Of a DNA stretch of 64,000 nucleotides, positions 25,421-33,580 are shown piece after piece. The notes beneath the pieces were generated by a model. The model saw nothing but the letters and a program-made list of their open reading frames with translations, had not been told where the DNA came from and searched no databases. Every line of letters starts with the position of its first letter. Position 1 is the stretch's first letter. This stretch comes from an uncultured Bacteroides sp. (GTDB lineage: Bacteria; Bacteroidota; Bacteroidia; Bacteroidales; Bacteroidaceae): contig CASENE010000076.1 in NCBI GenBank assembly GCA_949289265.1, positions 60,566 through 124,565 of the forward strand, given 5' to 3'. The position numbers were made by a program, and so were the translations under genes.

Positions 25421-25459
25421 AACGGCCCCGCCAGCCATCCGATAGCTGGCGGGGCCGTT
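25421..25459. terminator. Bidirectional terminator between convergent genes
   Basis: A perfect 15-bp stem (25421-25435 with 25445-25459) closes a 9-nt loop, flanked by A residues on the left and GTTGTC on the right. It separates the serine hydrolase gene (+) from the NSS symporter gene (-). Confidence 0.9.
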
Positions 25460-25491
25460 GTCGTTTGCCTCCCGTCCGCCGTGTCTGTCGC

Positions 25492-26856
25492 CTACAGCAG
25501 CTTCAGCTCGTTGATAAACACGAAGGCAATGCCGATGGGCGCCACGAACTTGAGCAGAAACAGGATGAGGCCGTAGACGGGCAGACGCAGCGCTCCATGA
25601 TTGGTCAGCTCGTCGCGCAGCAGCTTCTTGTCCAGATACCATCCGGCAAAGAGCGCGATGAAAAGTCCGCCCAGTGGCAGCATCAGTTTGGCCGTCACGA
25701 AGTCGAAGAGGTCGAACAGCGTCATGCCAGCCAGCGTGTAGTCCCGTCCCACGCCGAGTGACAGCGAACACAACGTGCCCAGCACGATGCAGCCACCCGT
25801 CACCATCCGGGCAGCCTTGCCGCGCGACAGGCGGAACTCTTCGTGCAGGTAGGCCGTCACAACCTCGTGGAGCGAGATGGTCGAGGTCAGTGCCGCCAGG
25901 GCCAACAGGATGTAGAACATCACCGCCAGCAGCGAGGCTATGAAGGGCACATGGCCAAAGGCTTGCTGGAACACGTTGGGAAGGGTGACGAAAAGCAGTC
26001 CGGGGCCCTGGTCGGGCTGAATGCCCACGGCAAAGGCGGCGGGAAAGATGATGAGGCCTGCCAGGATAGCCACGCTGGTGTCTATGAGCGACACGCTGAG
26101 GGCTGTCTTCGGAAGGTTGGTGTTAGGCTTGAAGTAGGAGGCATACGTACACATGCACCCCATACCCAAACTGAGCGAGAAAAAGGCCTGCCCCATGGCA
26201 CTGAGCAGCACGCTGCCGTTCACCTTGCTGAAGTCGGGCTTCATCAGGAACTCGATGCCCCGGCCTGCCCCCGGCAGCAGCAAGGCGCAGACCGCCAGAA
26301 CAAGCAGCAGGAGGAAGAGCAACGGCATCATCAGCTTCGACGAGCGTTCGATGCCTTTCTCCACGCCTTTCACCACGATGAAGTGCGTGATGAGCAGGAA
26401 GGCGACGGCCCACAGCACAGGTATCCACGGGTTTCCCACGAAGTTGTTGTACAAGTTGACGAAATCGGCCGGCCCTTTGTCGGCAAAGTGTCCCAATCCG
26501 GCTGCGCAGATATACTCCAGCGTCCAGCCTGACACTACGGAATAATAGCTCAGGATGAGGAACCCGGCCAGCACCCCCATGCGTCCCACCCATCGCCACT
26601 GCGTGCCGGGAGCCAGCTTCTGGTAGGCACGTGCCGTGTTCGATTGCGAGTGTCGCCCGATGACAAACTCGGCCATCATGATGGGGGCGCCGAACAGCAG
26701 CACGCAGCCCAGGTAAATCAGGATAAAGGCCGCCCCGCCGTGTTCGCCTGCCATATAGGGGAAGCGCCAGATGTTGCCCAGTCCCACTGCCGAGCCTGCG
26801 GCGGCCAGGATGGCACCCAGTTTGGTGCCGAAGTTAGCTCTGTTGTTTGTTGTCAT
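25492..26856 (-). CDS. Sodium-dependent transporter of the NSS (SNF/LeuT) family
   Basis: 454 residues, about 12 membrane segments. The first helix carries the NSS signature GSAVGLGNIWRFPYMAG, which forms part of the substrate and sodium sites. Bacterial members usually take up amino acids with sodium. The substrate is not readable. It faces the murein cluster across a shared terminator and has its own promoter at 26904-26911, divergent from the VanZ-like gene. An amino-acid uptake role next to peptidoglycan-peptide release is suggestive but unproven. Confidence 0.9.
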   Translation of the reverse strand: MTTNNRANFGTKLGAILAAAGSAVGLGNIWRFPYMAGEHGGAAFILIYLGCVLLFGAPIMMAEFVIGRHSQSNTARAYQKLAPGTQWRWVGRMGVLAGFLILSYYSVVSGWTLEYICAAGLGHFADKGPADFVNLYNNFVGNPWIPVLWAVAFLLITHFIVVKGVEKGIERSSKLMMPLLFLLLLVLAVCALLLPGAGRGIEFLMKPDFSKVNGSVLLSAMGQAFFSLSLGMGCMCTYASYFKPNTNLPKTALSVSLIDTSVAILAGLIIFPAAFAVGIQPDQGPGLLFVTLPNVFQQAFGHVPFIASLLAVMFYILLALAALTSTISLHEVVTAYLHEEFRLSRGKAARMVTGGCIVLGTLCSLSLGVGRDYTLAGMTLFDLFDFVTAKLMLPLGGLFIALFAGWYLDKKLLRDELTNHGALRLPVYGLILFLLKFVAPIGIAFVFINELKLL

Positions 26857-26903
26857 ACCCGTTGTTTTCCTTTCAGAATGTTATTAAACGTGATTAATCC
26901 GTG

Positions 26904-26931
26904 CAAATGTAGAAAAAGTTCTGTACTTTTG
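26904..26931. promoter_or_regulatory. Divergent -7 boxes for NSS transporter (-) and VanZ-like gene (+)
   Basis: CAAATGTA at 26904-26911 reads TACATTTG on the minus strand for the NSS gene. TACTTTTG at 26924-26931 serves the VanZ-like gene, whose ATG is 26 nt further on. The -33 elements are not distinct. The minus-strand transcript would begin in a GTGATTAATC sequence (26890-26899) that also occurs downstream of the pyrE promoter. Confidence 0.6.
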
Positions 26932-26957
26932 ACGCGCAAATCGTAAAGTTTTTAAGT

Positions 26958-27377
26958 ATGCTGTATCTGATTAGGAAATATCCCGTGTCGCTGCTGGTGA
27001 TAGTTGCCGTTGTCTACCTCTCGTTCTTCCGTCCGCCCAGCACCGGGCTCGACGGCATTCCCCACCTTGACAAGGTGGTTCATGTGTGCATGTATTTCGG
27101 CATGTCGGGGATGCTGTGGCTGGAGTTCTTGCGGGCGCACCGGAAGGAACGCACGCCGCTGTGGCATGCGTGGGTAGGGGCGTTGGTTTGTCCCATCCTG
27201 TTCAGCGGCGGGGTAGAACTGCTGCAGGCCTATTGTACTACGTATCGCGGAGGCGACTGGCTGGACTTTGCGGCCAACAGCGTGGGGGCCATCCTGGCAT
27301 CGGCCGTGGCACAATGGGTAAGGAAGAAGATGTGGCAGAAGGAAGCTCCGCACTCGGAGTCAAGCAGAGAGAGCTGA
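26958..27377 (+). CDS. VanZ-like small membrane protein
   Basis: 139 residues with four hydrophobic segments: a first helix after LIRKYPVSLL, a pair around HVCMYFGMSGMLWLEF and VGALVCPILFSGGVELLQ, and a last one around FAANSVGAILAS. The GGVELLQ...GDWLDFAANSVGAILA pattern is the VanZ/YdjM signature. VanZ confers low-level teicoplanin tolerance in enterococci; for chromosomal Bacteroidota homologues the role is unknown. It ends 3 nt before the end of murF on the other strand. Confidence 0.8.
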   Translation: MLYLIRKYPVSLLVIVAVVYLSFFRPPSTGLDGIPHLDKVVHVCMYFGMSGMLWLEFLRAHRKERTPLWHAWVGALVCPILFSGGVELLQAYCTTYRGGDWLDFAANSVGAILASAVAQWVRKKMWQKEAPHSESSRES

Positions 27378-27380
27378 CTG

Positions 27381-28691
27381 TCATTTCTCTTCTTCCAATG
27401 CTTGGGCCACGGTGTCCAGATGCAGGCTGTTTGAGCCTTTGATGAGAATGGTCTTTCCGGCGGGGCGTTGGCGGCGCAGGTCTTCGACGAGGGCTGTTGC
27501 GTCGGGATAAGACAGGAAGTGGTGTCGCGTGCCGGCAAACTCCTGGCCCACGAGGACGACATCCGTCAGGCCACATGCCTCCAGGTGGTCTATCACCTCC
27601 TGGTGCAAGGCGTGGCTGTCTGCGCCCAGTTCGCGCATGTCTCCCAGTATCAGCATCTTGCCTGGGGCTTCCATACGGGCGAAGTTGTCGATGGCGGCTT
27701 TCATGCTGGTAGGGTTGGCGTTGTAAGCGTCTACGATGAGTGTGTTGTCGGCAGTCTGTACCAGTTGTGAACGGTGGTTGCGAGGCTGGTAGGCAGCGAT
27801 GGCCTGGCAGGCTGCCTGGGGCGATACGCCGAAGTGCCGTCCCACGGCCAGGGCCGCCAGGGCGTTGGGCAGGTTGTAGTCGCCGATGAGGTGCGTTTGC
27901 ACGGGGTGGGCAGTCGTTTCGCCCTCGCCCTGCCATTCAAAGGCCAGGAAAGCCGAACGGCCCGTAGGGTGTCCGCTGACATAGAGGCCCGGGCGTGTGC
28001 CGTAGCGCAGTTGGGTCAGGCCGTGTGCCATCTCCGTCAGGTAAGGGCTGTCGTCGTGCACAAAGACGGTGGCGCCGCCCTTGGCGCGCAAGTAGTCAAA
28101 CAGTTCTCCTTTGGTGCGGATGACGCCTTCAAACGAGCCGAACCCCTGCAGGTGCGCCCGTCCCACGTTGGTGACGAGGCCGTCGTCCGGTTCGGCGATG
28201 TCCACCAGTTCCTGGATGTCTCCCGGGTGGCTGGCGCCCATTTCGACCACGGCCAGTTGATGTTCCGGTTTCAGTCCCAGCAGGGTGAGAGGCACGCCGA
28301 TGGAGTTGTTCAGGTTGCCCTGCGTGTAGTGCAGGCGATAGGTGGTGGAGAGCACGGCAGCCATCAGTTCCTTGGTGGTTGTCTTGCCGTTGGTGCCGGT
28401 GATGCCGATGATGCGGGTGCCCAGCGTGCGGCGGTGGTGGCGGGCCAGGCGTTGCAGGGTTTGCAGGCAGTTGTCCACCAGGATGTAGCGGGCGTCGCCT
28501 TGAGGCAGGTATCGGGCATTGTCGACAACGGCATAGGCGCATCCGTCGCGCAAGGCCTGGGCGGCAAAGGCGTTGCCGTCGAACGATTCGCCCCGCAGGG
28601 CGATGAACATGGAACCGGCCGTGCAGCGGCGGCTATCGGTGGTCACGCCTGTGCTTTGGAGGAACAGGCGGTAAAGCGTGTCTATATCCAT
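27381..28691 (-). CDS. murF: UDP-MurNAc-tripeptide--D-Ala-D-Ala ligase
   Basis: 436 residues beginning MDIDTLYRLF at 28691, preceded by AGAGGA. The longer upstream frame starts outside the transcript and is not used. The Mur ligase parts are present: N-terminal UDP-binding domain (STGVTTDSRRC), central ATPase with GITGTNGKTTTKE, and C-terminal domain with DAYNANPTSM. It adds D-Ala-D-Ala to the tripeptide precursor in the cytoplasm, the last soluble step of peptidoglycan monomer assembly. It is transcribed divergently from folP and is not part of the salvage cluster. Confidence 0.95.
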   Translation of the reverse strand: MDIDTLYRLFLQSTGVTTDSRRCTAGSMFIALRGESFDGNAFAAQALRDGCAYAVVDNARYLPQGDARYILVDNCLQTLQRLARHHRRTLGTRIIGITGTNGKTTTKELMAAVLSTTYRLHYTQGNLNNSIGVPLTLLGLKPEHQLAVVEMGASHPGDIQELVDIAEPDDGLVTNVGRAHLQGFGSFEGVIRTKGELFDYLRAKGGATVFVHDDSPYLTEMAHGLTQLRYGTRPGLYVSGHPTGRSAFLAFEWQGEGETTAHPVQTHLIGDYNLPNALAALAVGRHFGVSPQAACQAIAAYQPRNHRSQLVQTADNTLIVDAYNANPTSMKAAIDNFARMEAPGKMLILGDMRELGADSHALHQEVIDHLEACGLTDVVLVGQEFAGTRHHFLSYPDATALVEDLRRQRPAGKTILIKGSNSLHLDTVAQALEEEK

Positions 28692-28712
28692 ATTTCCTCT
28701 TTTTAAGCCCTG

Positions 28713-28744
28713 CAAAGGTATGGCTTTCTGTCCTGACGGCCAAA
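28713..28744 (-). promoter_or_regulatory. murF promoter
   Basis: On the minus strand, TTTG (complement of 28741-28744) is followed 20 bp later by TACCTTTG (complement of 28713-28720), a textbook Bacteroides -33/-7 pair 22 nt from the murF start. It supports the start at 28691 and excludes starts further upstream. Confidence 0.8.
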
Positions 28745-28795
28745 CGGAAAATGTTTTTTGTCCCCATTCCTTGCTCGTCGCATGGCTTTTTTCCC

Positions 28796-28803
28796 TACAT
28801 TTG
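28796..28803 (+). promoter_or_regulatory. folP-cdaA promoter (-7 box)
   Basis: TACATTTG matches the -7 consensus 40 nt before ATG 28843. A TTG at 28770-28772 is a possible -33 with slightly long spacing. Confidence 0.55.
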
Positions 28804-28842
28804 CAGGCGTCTAAGCCCATAGGGGCTGTACAACGAAAGAGT

Positions 28843-29706
28843 ATGCTTACATCTACACCTGTTATGCCCGAATATATCAACGTAAACGGCCGTCTGATGG
28901 ATCTCTCCACTCCCCGTGTAATGGCCATTGTCAACGTCACGCCCGACTCCTTCTTTGCCGGAAGCCGCACGCAGACGGAGGCCGACATCGCCCGCCGTGT
29001 GGAGCAGGCCTTGGACGAGGGCGCGTCTATCCTCGACCTGGGCGGCTATTCGTCGAGGCCGGGCGCAGCCGATGTGTCTCCCGAGGAAGAGATGGCACGC
29101 CTGCGCCGGGGGCTGGAGGTGATACGGCACGTGTGTCCCGATGCCGTGGTGTCGGTCGATACCTTCCGGGCAGATGTGGCGCGGCGGTGCGTGGAAGAAT
29201 ACGGCGTGGCCCTCATCAACGACATATCCGGCGGCGAGATGGACGCGGAGATGTTTCCCACCGTGGCCGACTTGGGCGTGCCCTACGTGCTGATGCACAT
29301 GCAAGGCACGCCGCAGACCATGCAACAGGATCCGCATTATGACAACGTGTTGCGCGAAGTCTTCCTCTATTTCGCCCGCAAGGTGCAGCACTTGCGTGAC
29401 CTGGGCGCCAAGGATATCATCCTCGATCCCGGTTTCGGTTTCGGCAAGACGCTGGACGACAACTATGCGCTGCTGGCTCATCTGGATGAGTTCCGGGTGT
29501 TTGGCCTGCCTGTGCTGGTGGGGGTGTCGCGCAAGTCGATGGTGACCCGCGTGCTGGACGTCTCGCCTGCCGAGGCCTTGAACGGCACCACCGTGCTCCA
29601 TACCCTCTGCCTGGCCCAAGGCGCCTGCATCCTCCGCGTGCACGACGTGCGCGCGGCAGTCGAAGCCATCCGGCTGGTGGACAAAGTCAGAAGTATCAAC
29701 CATTAA
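28843..29706 (+). CDS. folP: Dihydropteroate synthase
   Basis: 287 residues from ATG 28843 (ATG 28864 is an alternative). MAIVNVTPDSFF, DLGGYSSRPGA, DPGFGFGKT and GVSRKSM are the pterin and pABA binding blocks of DHPS. The enzyme joins 6-hydroxymethyl-dihydropterin diphosphate to p-aminobenzoate in folate synthesis and is the sulfonamide target. It is 21 nt upstream of cdaA, a folP-cdaA pairing that is common in Bacteroidota. Confidence 0.95.
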   Translation: MLTSTPVMPEYINVNGRLMDLSTPRVMAIVNVTPDSFFAGSRTQTEADIARRVEQALDEGASILDLGGYSSRPGAADVSPEEEMARLRRGLEVIRHVCPDAVVSVDTFRADVARRCVEEYGVALINDISGGEMDAEMFPTVADLGVPYVLMHMQGTPQTMQQDPHYDNVLREVFLYFARKVQHLRDLGAKDIILDPGFGFGKTLDDNYALLAHLDEFRVFGLPVLVGVSRKSMVTRVLDVSPAEALNGTTVLHTLCLAQGACILRVHDVRAAVEAIRLVDKVRSINH

Positions 29707-29727
29707 TATATAACCAATCGTTCTCCC

Positions 29728-30489
29728 GTGTTTTTCGCATTTGGCATCAAAGATTTCATAGACATCCTGCTGGTGGCCCTCCTGCTGTATTATACTTACA
29801 AGCTGATGAAGGCCTCCGGTTCGCTCAACGTGTTCATAGGCATCCTGGTCTTTATCCTTATCTGGCTGGTGGTGTCGCAAGTGCTGGAGATGAAGCTGCT
29901 GGGCTCCATCTTCGACAAGCTGGTCAGTGTGGGCGTGCTGGCCCTTATCATCTTGTTTCAGGAAGAGATACGCCGCTTCCTGCTGACGCTTGGGTCGCAC
30001 CAGCACATCAAGCGTTTCCTGCGTTTTTTTACCGCTAACAAAGAAACCGACGTGTCGCACGAGGACATCATGCCCATTGTGATGGCCTGCGTCAGCATGG
30101 GGCGGCAGAAGGTGGGCGCGCTGATTGTCATCGAGCACGACACGCCTCTGGATGACGTGGTGCGCACCGGCGACCTGATAGATGCCAACATCAACCAGCG
30201 TCTCATTGAGAACATCTTTTTCAAGAACAGCCCCCTGCACGACGGGGCCATGGTCATTAGCAAAAATCGCATCAAGGCCGCCGGCTGCATCCTGCCTGTG
30301 TCCCACAACCTCGACATACCGAAGGAACTGGGCCTCAGGCACCGTGCCGCGCTGGGCATCTCGCAGGTGTCCGACGCCCATGCGATCATCGTCTCCGAAG
30401 AGACCGGTTCCATCTCCGTGGCCTACAAGGGCCAGTTCCACCTCCGCCTCAATGCCGAAGGGTTGGAAAGCCTGCTGACCAAGGGCTGA
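29728..30489 (+). CDS. cdaA: Diadenylate cyclase CdaA
   Basis: 253 residues with a GTG start at 29728. Three membrane helices occupy roughly residues 8-85, followed by the DAC domain with the two catalytic motifs LHDGAMVI and LGLRHRAALG. It makes c-di-AMP from two ATP at the inner membrane. It is probably co-transcribed with folP. It ends 1 nt before the end of lrgB on the opposite strand. c-di-AMP controls turgor and wall stress in many bacteria, and LrgAB-type holin-like proteins are wall-lysis modulators, so the tail-to-tail position may not be an accident. Confidence 0.93.
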   Translation: MFFAFGIKDFIDILLVALLLYYTYKLMKASGSLNVFIGILVFILIWLVVSQVLEMKLLGSIFDKLVSVGVLALIILFQEEIRRFLLTLGSHQHIKRFLRFFTANKETDVSHEDIMPIVMACVSMGRQKVGALIVIEHDTPLDDVVRTGDLIDANINQRLIENIFFKNSPLHDGAMVISKNRIKAAGCILPVSHNLDIPKELGLRHRAALGISQVSDAHAIIVSEETGSISVAYKGQFHLRLNAEGLESLLTKG

Positions 30490-30490
30490 A

Positions 30491-31186
30491 TCACAGCAGC
30501 CCCAGCCACCTCAGCAGGCTGGGCGTCAGCAGGGCGGTGAAAATGCCGTTCAGCGTCAGGCCCAGGCTGGCAAAGGCTCCATACTTGCGGCTGATGTCCA
30601 TGGCGGTGGAGGTGCCCACGGCGTGTGCCGCCGCGCCCAGCGACAGGCCCTGCGCCATGGGGCTTCCGATGTGCGTCAGCTTCAGGGTCTTGATGCCCAG
30701 GATGCCGCCCAGCAATCCCACGCAGACCACTACGGCCGCCGTCAGCGACGGAATGCCGCCCAGCGACTTGGTCACCTCCATGGCGATGGGGGTGGTGACC
30801 GACTTGGGGGCCAGCGAATAGATTATCTCGTCCGGCGCGCCCATCCACTTGGCGATGAGCACCACCGACGTCACCCCCACGATGCAGCCGGCCAGTTGGC
30901 TCAGCAGGATGGGAAGCAGCTGCTTTTTGATGGTCTCCAGCTGCAGATAAAGCGGCACGCCCAAGGCCACAACGGCCGGCTTCAGCCAGAACTCTATCAG
31001 GTGTCCGCCTTCGTTGTACGTCTCGTAGCTGATGCCTGCCGCCTTCAGGAAGATGATAAGCAGCGCGATGGTCAGCAAGATAGGGTTGAGCAGCATCACG
31101 CCCGTCTTCTTCTGCAGCCACTTGGCCAGGAAGTACACGCCGAACGTGACGGCCAGCAGAAAAAATTCGTTCTCCAGGAAATTCAT
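30491..31186 (-). CDS. lrgB: LrgB/CidB-family membrane protein
   Basis: 231 residues with about seven hydrophobic helices. The family blocks SLAPKSVTTPIAMEV and HAVGTSTAMDI are clear. In Gram-positive bacteria LrgB acts with LrgA to modulate murein hydrolase activity or export pyruvate and related metabolites. It lies 19 nt after lrgA in a two-gene operon. The physiological substrate here is unknown. Confidence 0.92.
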   Translation of the reverse strand: MNFLENEFFLLAVTFGVYFLAKWLQKKTGVMLLNPILLTIALLIIFLKAAGISYETYNEGGHLIEFWLKPAVVALGVPLYLQLETIKKQLLPILLSQLAGCIVGVTSVVLIAKWMGAPDEIIYSLAPKSVTTPIAMEVTKSLGGIPSLTAAVVVCVGLLGGILGIKTLKLTHIGSPMAQGLSLGAAAHAVGTSTAMDISRKYGAFASLGLTLNGIFTALLTPSLLRWLGLL

Positions 31187-31205
31187 GTCTTTTGCCTCCT
31201 ACGTA

Positions 31206-31574
31206 TTAATTGATTGGATGATGCGGGTGGTTCTTGTTGATGGTCTTGCGCGTCAGCTGGTGTACCCAGCCCGTCACGACCAGCACCAGCAGCGTGCTGA
31301 CCACGGACGCCGTGACGATGGGCCAGAACTCGGCGGCGATGATGTCGAAGTACAGCATCAGTGCCACGCCGGGCGGCACGAAAAAGAATCCCAGGTTGGC
31401 AACGAGGAAGTCGGACATGCCCTGCACCCAATGCAGTTTGATCCAACCTAGTTTCAAGAACAAGGTGAGCAGCAACATGCCGATGATGCTGGAAGGCAGT
31501 TTGACACCCGTCAGGTGTACAATCAGCTCACCCAAAGCCAGACATCCGAAGAGGATGAAGCATTGACGAATCAT
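31206..31574 (-). CDS. lrgA: LrgA/CidA-family holin-like protein
   Basis: 122 residues with four membrane helices. LPSSIIGMLLLTLFLKLGWI is the family core. It is a holin-like partner of LrgB. A -7 box (TACCTTTG on the minus strand, 31626-31633) lies about 50 nt upstream. Together with LrgB it could respond to pyruvate, acetate or turgor changes; the phosphotransacetylase and acetate kinase genes are 4 kb away. Confidence 0.9.
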   Translation of the reverse strand: MIRQCFILFGCLALGELIVHLTGVKLPSSIIGMLLLTLFLKLGWIKLHWVQGMSDFLVANLGFFFVPPGVALMLYFDIIAAEFWPIVTASVVSTLLVLVVTGWVHQLTRKTINKNHPHHPIN

Positions 31575-31625
31575 GATGCGTTCTGTTTTGGTTTACAATA
31601 ATTCGGTTATCTCTGAAAACGGGCG

Positions 31626-31633
31626 CAAAGGTA
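31626..31633 (-). promoter_or_regulatory. lrgAB -7 box
   Basis: CAAAGGTA reads TACCTTTG on the minus strand, about 52 nt upstream of the lrgA start. No clear -33 partner was found. Confidence 0.5.
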
Positions 31634-31752
31634 GGCATTCTCCACCTTGTTTGTCCCGGCGGGCGGCACTTTTTTTGCCGGCGGGAGACGGATTTCCCGG
31701 GCGTCCGCTCCCTCCCTCCCCGAAACGGCTTGTCCTTCAGCGCTTAGTGGCG

Positions 31753-31862
31753 TAGTAATCCCCGCTTGCCGGCGTAGTAGTCCCCGGTCGGTGGCATAGT
31801 AGTCCCCGCTTGCTGGCGTAGTAATCCCCGCTTGCCGGCATCGCATCCTCCGGTCGGCAGGC
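31753..31862. repeat. 22-bp x5 intergenic tandem array (TAGTA family)
   Basis: Units begin at 31753, 31775, 31797, 31819 and a degenerate one at 31841. The core is TAGTAATCCCCGCTTGCCGG, with the variant TAGTAGTCCCCGGTCGGTGG. It lies in the 481-bp gap between divergent lrgA and the exported-protein operon. The preceding TTAGTGGCG is also found before the 51.9-kb array, so homology extends past the units. The rest of this gap holds the two promoters and no gene. Confidence 0.88.
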
Positions 31863-31979
31863 GTTTGCCCCGGTCCGTTTAATCCTCTATTTCGCAGGGA
31901 TAGGGACAATATTTGCCCGGATGGTTGCATAAACAGCAGAAAAACGGACAAAGGCGCATGTAGTTTGGATTAATTTGTT

Positions 31980-31987
31980 TACATTTG
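31980..31987 (+). promoter_or_regulatory. -7 box for the exported-protein operon
   Basis: TACATTTG lies about 69 nt before ATG 32056, giving a leader of roughly 60 nt that is A+T-rich. A TTTG at 31964-31967 is too close to be a normal -33 element. Confidence 0.5.
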
Positions 31988-32055
31988 TCCGCAAGTTGAG
32001 ATGTGTTGCCTGGATTAAAAACGCGAATATTAACCTTTTAAAAACGTAGAAGAAT

Positions 32056-32739
32056 ATGAAAAAAGGAGTTTTTGTCAGTGTTCTGACTGCCATCGCATTG
32101 ATTTTTGCTTTGAATGTGGCTGCTCAGCAGAAAGCTACCGGAGAGGCTCGCGAAGCCTTGCTGAAGCACGAGAAAGTGTTGGATAAGGATTTGAAGAAGA
32201 AGGCCTTGAAAGAGGCACGCAAGGAGGCTAAGCGCCTGAAGAAGGAAGGGTTCAGAACCCCCGTGGGCAAGCTGCCGCTGGACAAACAGCTGGAAAGCGC
32301 TTGGGAAAAGCAGGCGGAGCTGGACATGGAGGGCAATCCGTATTGGTATGTGGCTTCGTCGCGAATCATCGGCGGCAACCAGTCGGCGGCTGTCCTGCAG
32401 GCCACCAATGCGGCCAAGATTGACATCGCCGGACAGATTCAGACCAAGGTGACGCAGCTGATTGAGGAGAAGACGGCCAACGACGACATGGGACAGGAAG
32501 AGGCTGCCAGCCTGAAGAGCATGGTGGCCACGAGCAAGAGCATCATCTCGGGCACGCTGGGCCGCACGGTGCCTTTGGTGGAAGTATATCGCACGCTGGA
32601 GAACAAGAACGTCGAGGTGATGGTGACCATCGGTTGCACGGCCCAGATGGCCAACGAAGTTGCCGTGAAGGCTATACGCAAGGAACTGGCCCGGAAATCG
32701 GAAGAGCTGGCCAAGGAACTGGACAAGTTGGGCTATTAA
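32056..32739 (+). CDS. Exported protein of unknown function, LPP20-like core
   Basis: 227 residues with a signal peptide (about 1-22). After a highly charged, helix-prone stretch (EARKEAKRLKKEG) comes a globular part with NPYWYVASSRIIGGNQSAAVLQATNAAK-like features (about 95-120), which resembles the LPP20/FlgT-N pattern in which an aromatic strand is followed by a helix of AxxxAK residues. The C-terminal tail is again charged and coiled. It is the first of three co-directional genes for exported proteins. I do not know its function. Confidence 0.75.
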   Translation: MKKGVFVSVLTAIALIFALNVAAQQKATGEAREALLKHEKVLDKDLKKKALKEARKEAKRLKKEGFRTPVGKLPLDKQLESAWEKQAELDMEGNPYWYVASSRIIGGNQSAAVLQATNAAKIDIAGQIQTKVTQLIEEKTANDDMGQEEAASLKSMVATSKSIISGTLGRTVPLVEVYRTLENKNVEVMVTIGCTAQMANEVAVKAIRKELARKSEELAKELDKLGY

Positions 32740-32765
32740 TCAGAGTGGAGGAGAATTTCGACTGA

Positions 32766-33569
32766 ATGAGACGGAAAAGCCTGATTAAGTGGGTATTTCT
32801 CCTGCTGGTTGTCGCCCTTGCCGCGCCGCTGCATGCTCAGAGGACCGTGAAGGTGAAGAACGTGCAGGGACGCTGGCAGGTGAGCGACAACGTCACCCTG
32901 AAAGAAGCAGAAGAGCGCGCGCTGCTGGAAGCCAAGAAAGAGGCCTTGCGGCGTGCCGGAGTGATGGAAAACGTGTGGTCGGTCTTCGGCCAGATTACCC
33001 AAGAGAACGGAACCGAGTTCGAGGAAGCCTATTCGCAGATGAACGTGCTGGCCATCGGCGGTATGCTGAACGTCACGAAGCAGAAGGTGGAAGACGTGTG
33101 GGACACCGACACCCGCAGCCTGTTTAAGGTGGTGACCATCGACGCCGAGGTGAAGAAGGATGAGGACGCGGACAAGGAGTATGCGCTGGATGTGAAAGGC
33201 TTCGCCCCGGTGTATAACGCTGGCGAGGAGTTTACGTGCACGCTGCGTGTCTTTGGTTCTGATTCTTACTTGAAATTCTTTTGGTTTGACAGCAACGGGG
33301 GCTCGTTGCTTTATCCCAACGATTACGAAGGCAACCAGGTGCTGGAGGCTGGCAAGGAATACAAGCTGCCCTTCAGCTATGGCGTGCAGTATTTGCTGGA
33401 GAAGCAGGCCGGGAACAGCGGAAGCGAGAAAATCAACATGATGTGGGTGGCTACGAAAGAAAACATCCCCTTTACGGGCGAAGTCACCTATGCGAATGTG
33501 CTGAAGTGGATTTATGCCATCCCCAACAGCCAGCGTTGCGCCCAGTATGACATGGTGATGATTAAATAA
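32766..33569 (+). CDS. Exported protein with FlgT-N-like and DUF4384-like regions
   Basis: 267 residues, signal peptide about 1-24 ending LHAQ. The first third (VKVKNVQGRWQVSDN followed by a helix of AEERALLEAKKEALRRAG) resembles the FlgT N-terminal fold. The last third (FTCTLRVFGSDSYLKFFWFD and SLLYPNDYEGN) resembles DUF4384, a beta domain that recurs in exported Bacteroidota proteins. It follows the first gene by 26 nt and precedes the third by 11 nt, indicating one transcript. The function is unknown; shared features with its upstream neighbour suggest a common assembly. Confidence 0.72.
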   Translation: MRRKSLIKWVFLLLVVALAAPLHAQRTVKVKNVQGRWQVSDNVTLKEAEERALLEAKKEALRRAGVMENVWSVFGQITQENGTEFEEAYSQMNVLAIGGMLNVTKQKVEDVWDTDTRSLFKVVTIDAEVKKDEDADKEYALDVKGFAPVYNAGEEFTCTLRVFGSDSYLKFFWFDSNGGSLLYPNDYEGNQVLEAGKEYKLPFSYGVQYLLEKQAGNSGSEKINMMWVATKENIPFTGEVTYANVLKWIYAIPNSQRCAQYDMVMIK

Positions 33570-33580
33570 TTGTAGCAATC

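Noticed and set aside
28692-28988. N-terminal extension of MurF
   Set aside because: It would start upstream of the murF promoter at 28713-28744 and run through the folP leader; the extension resembles no Mur ligase.
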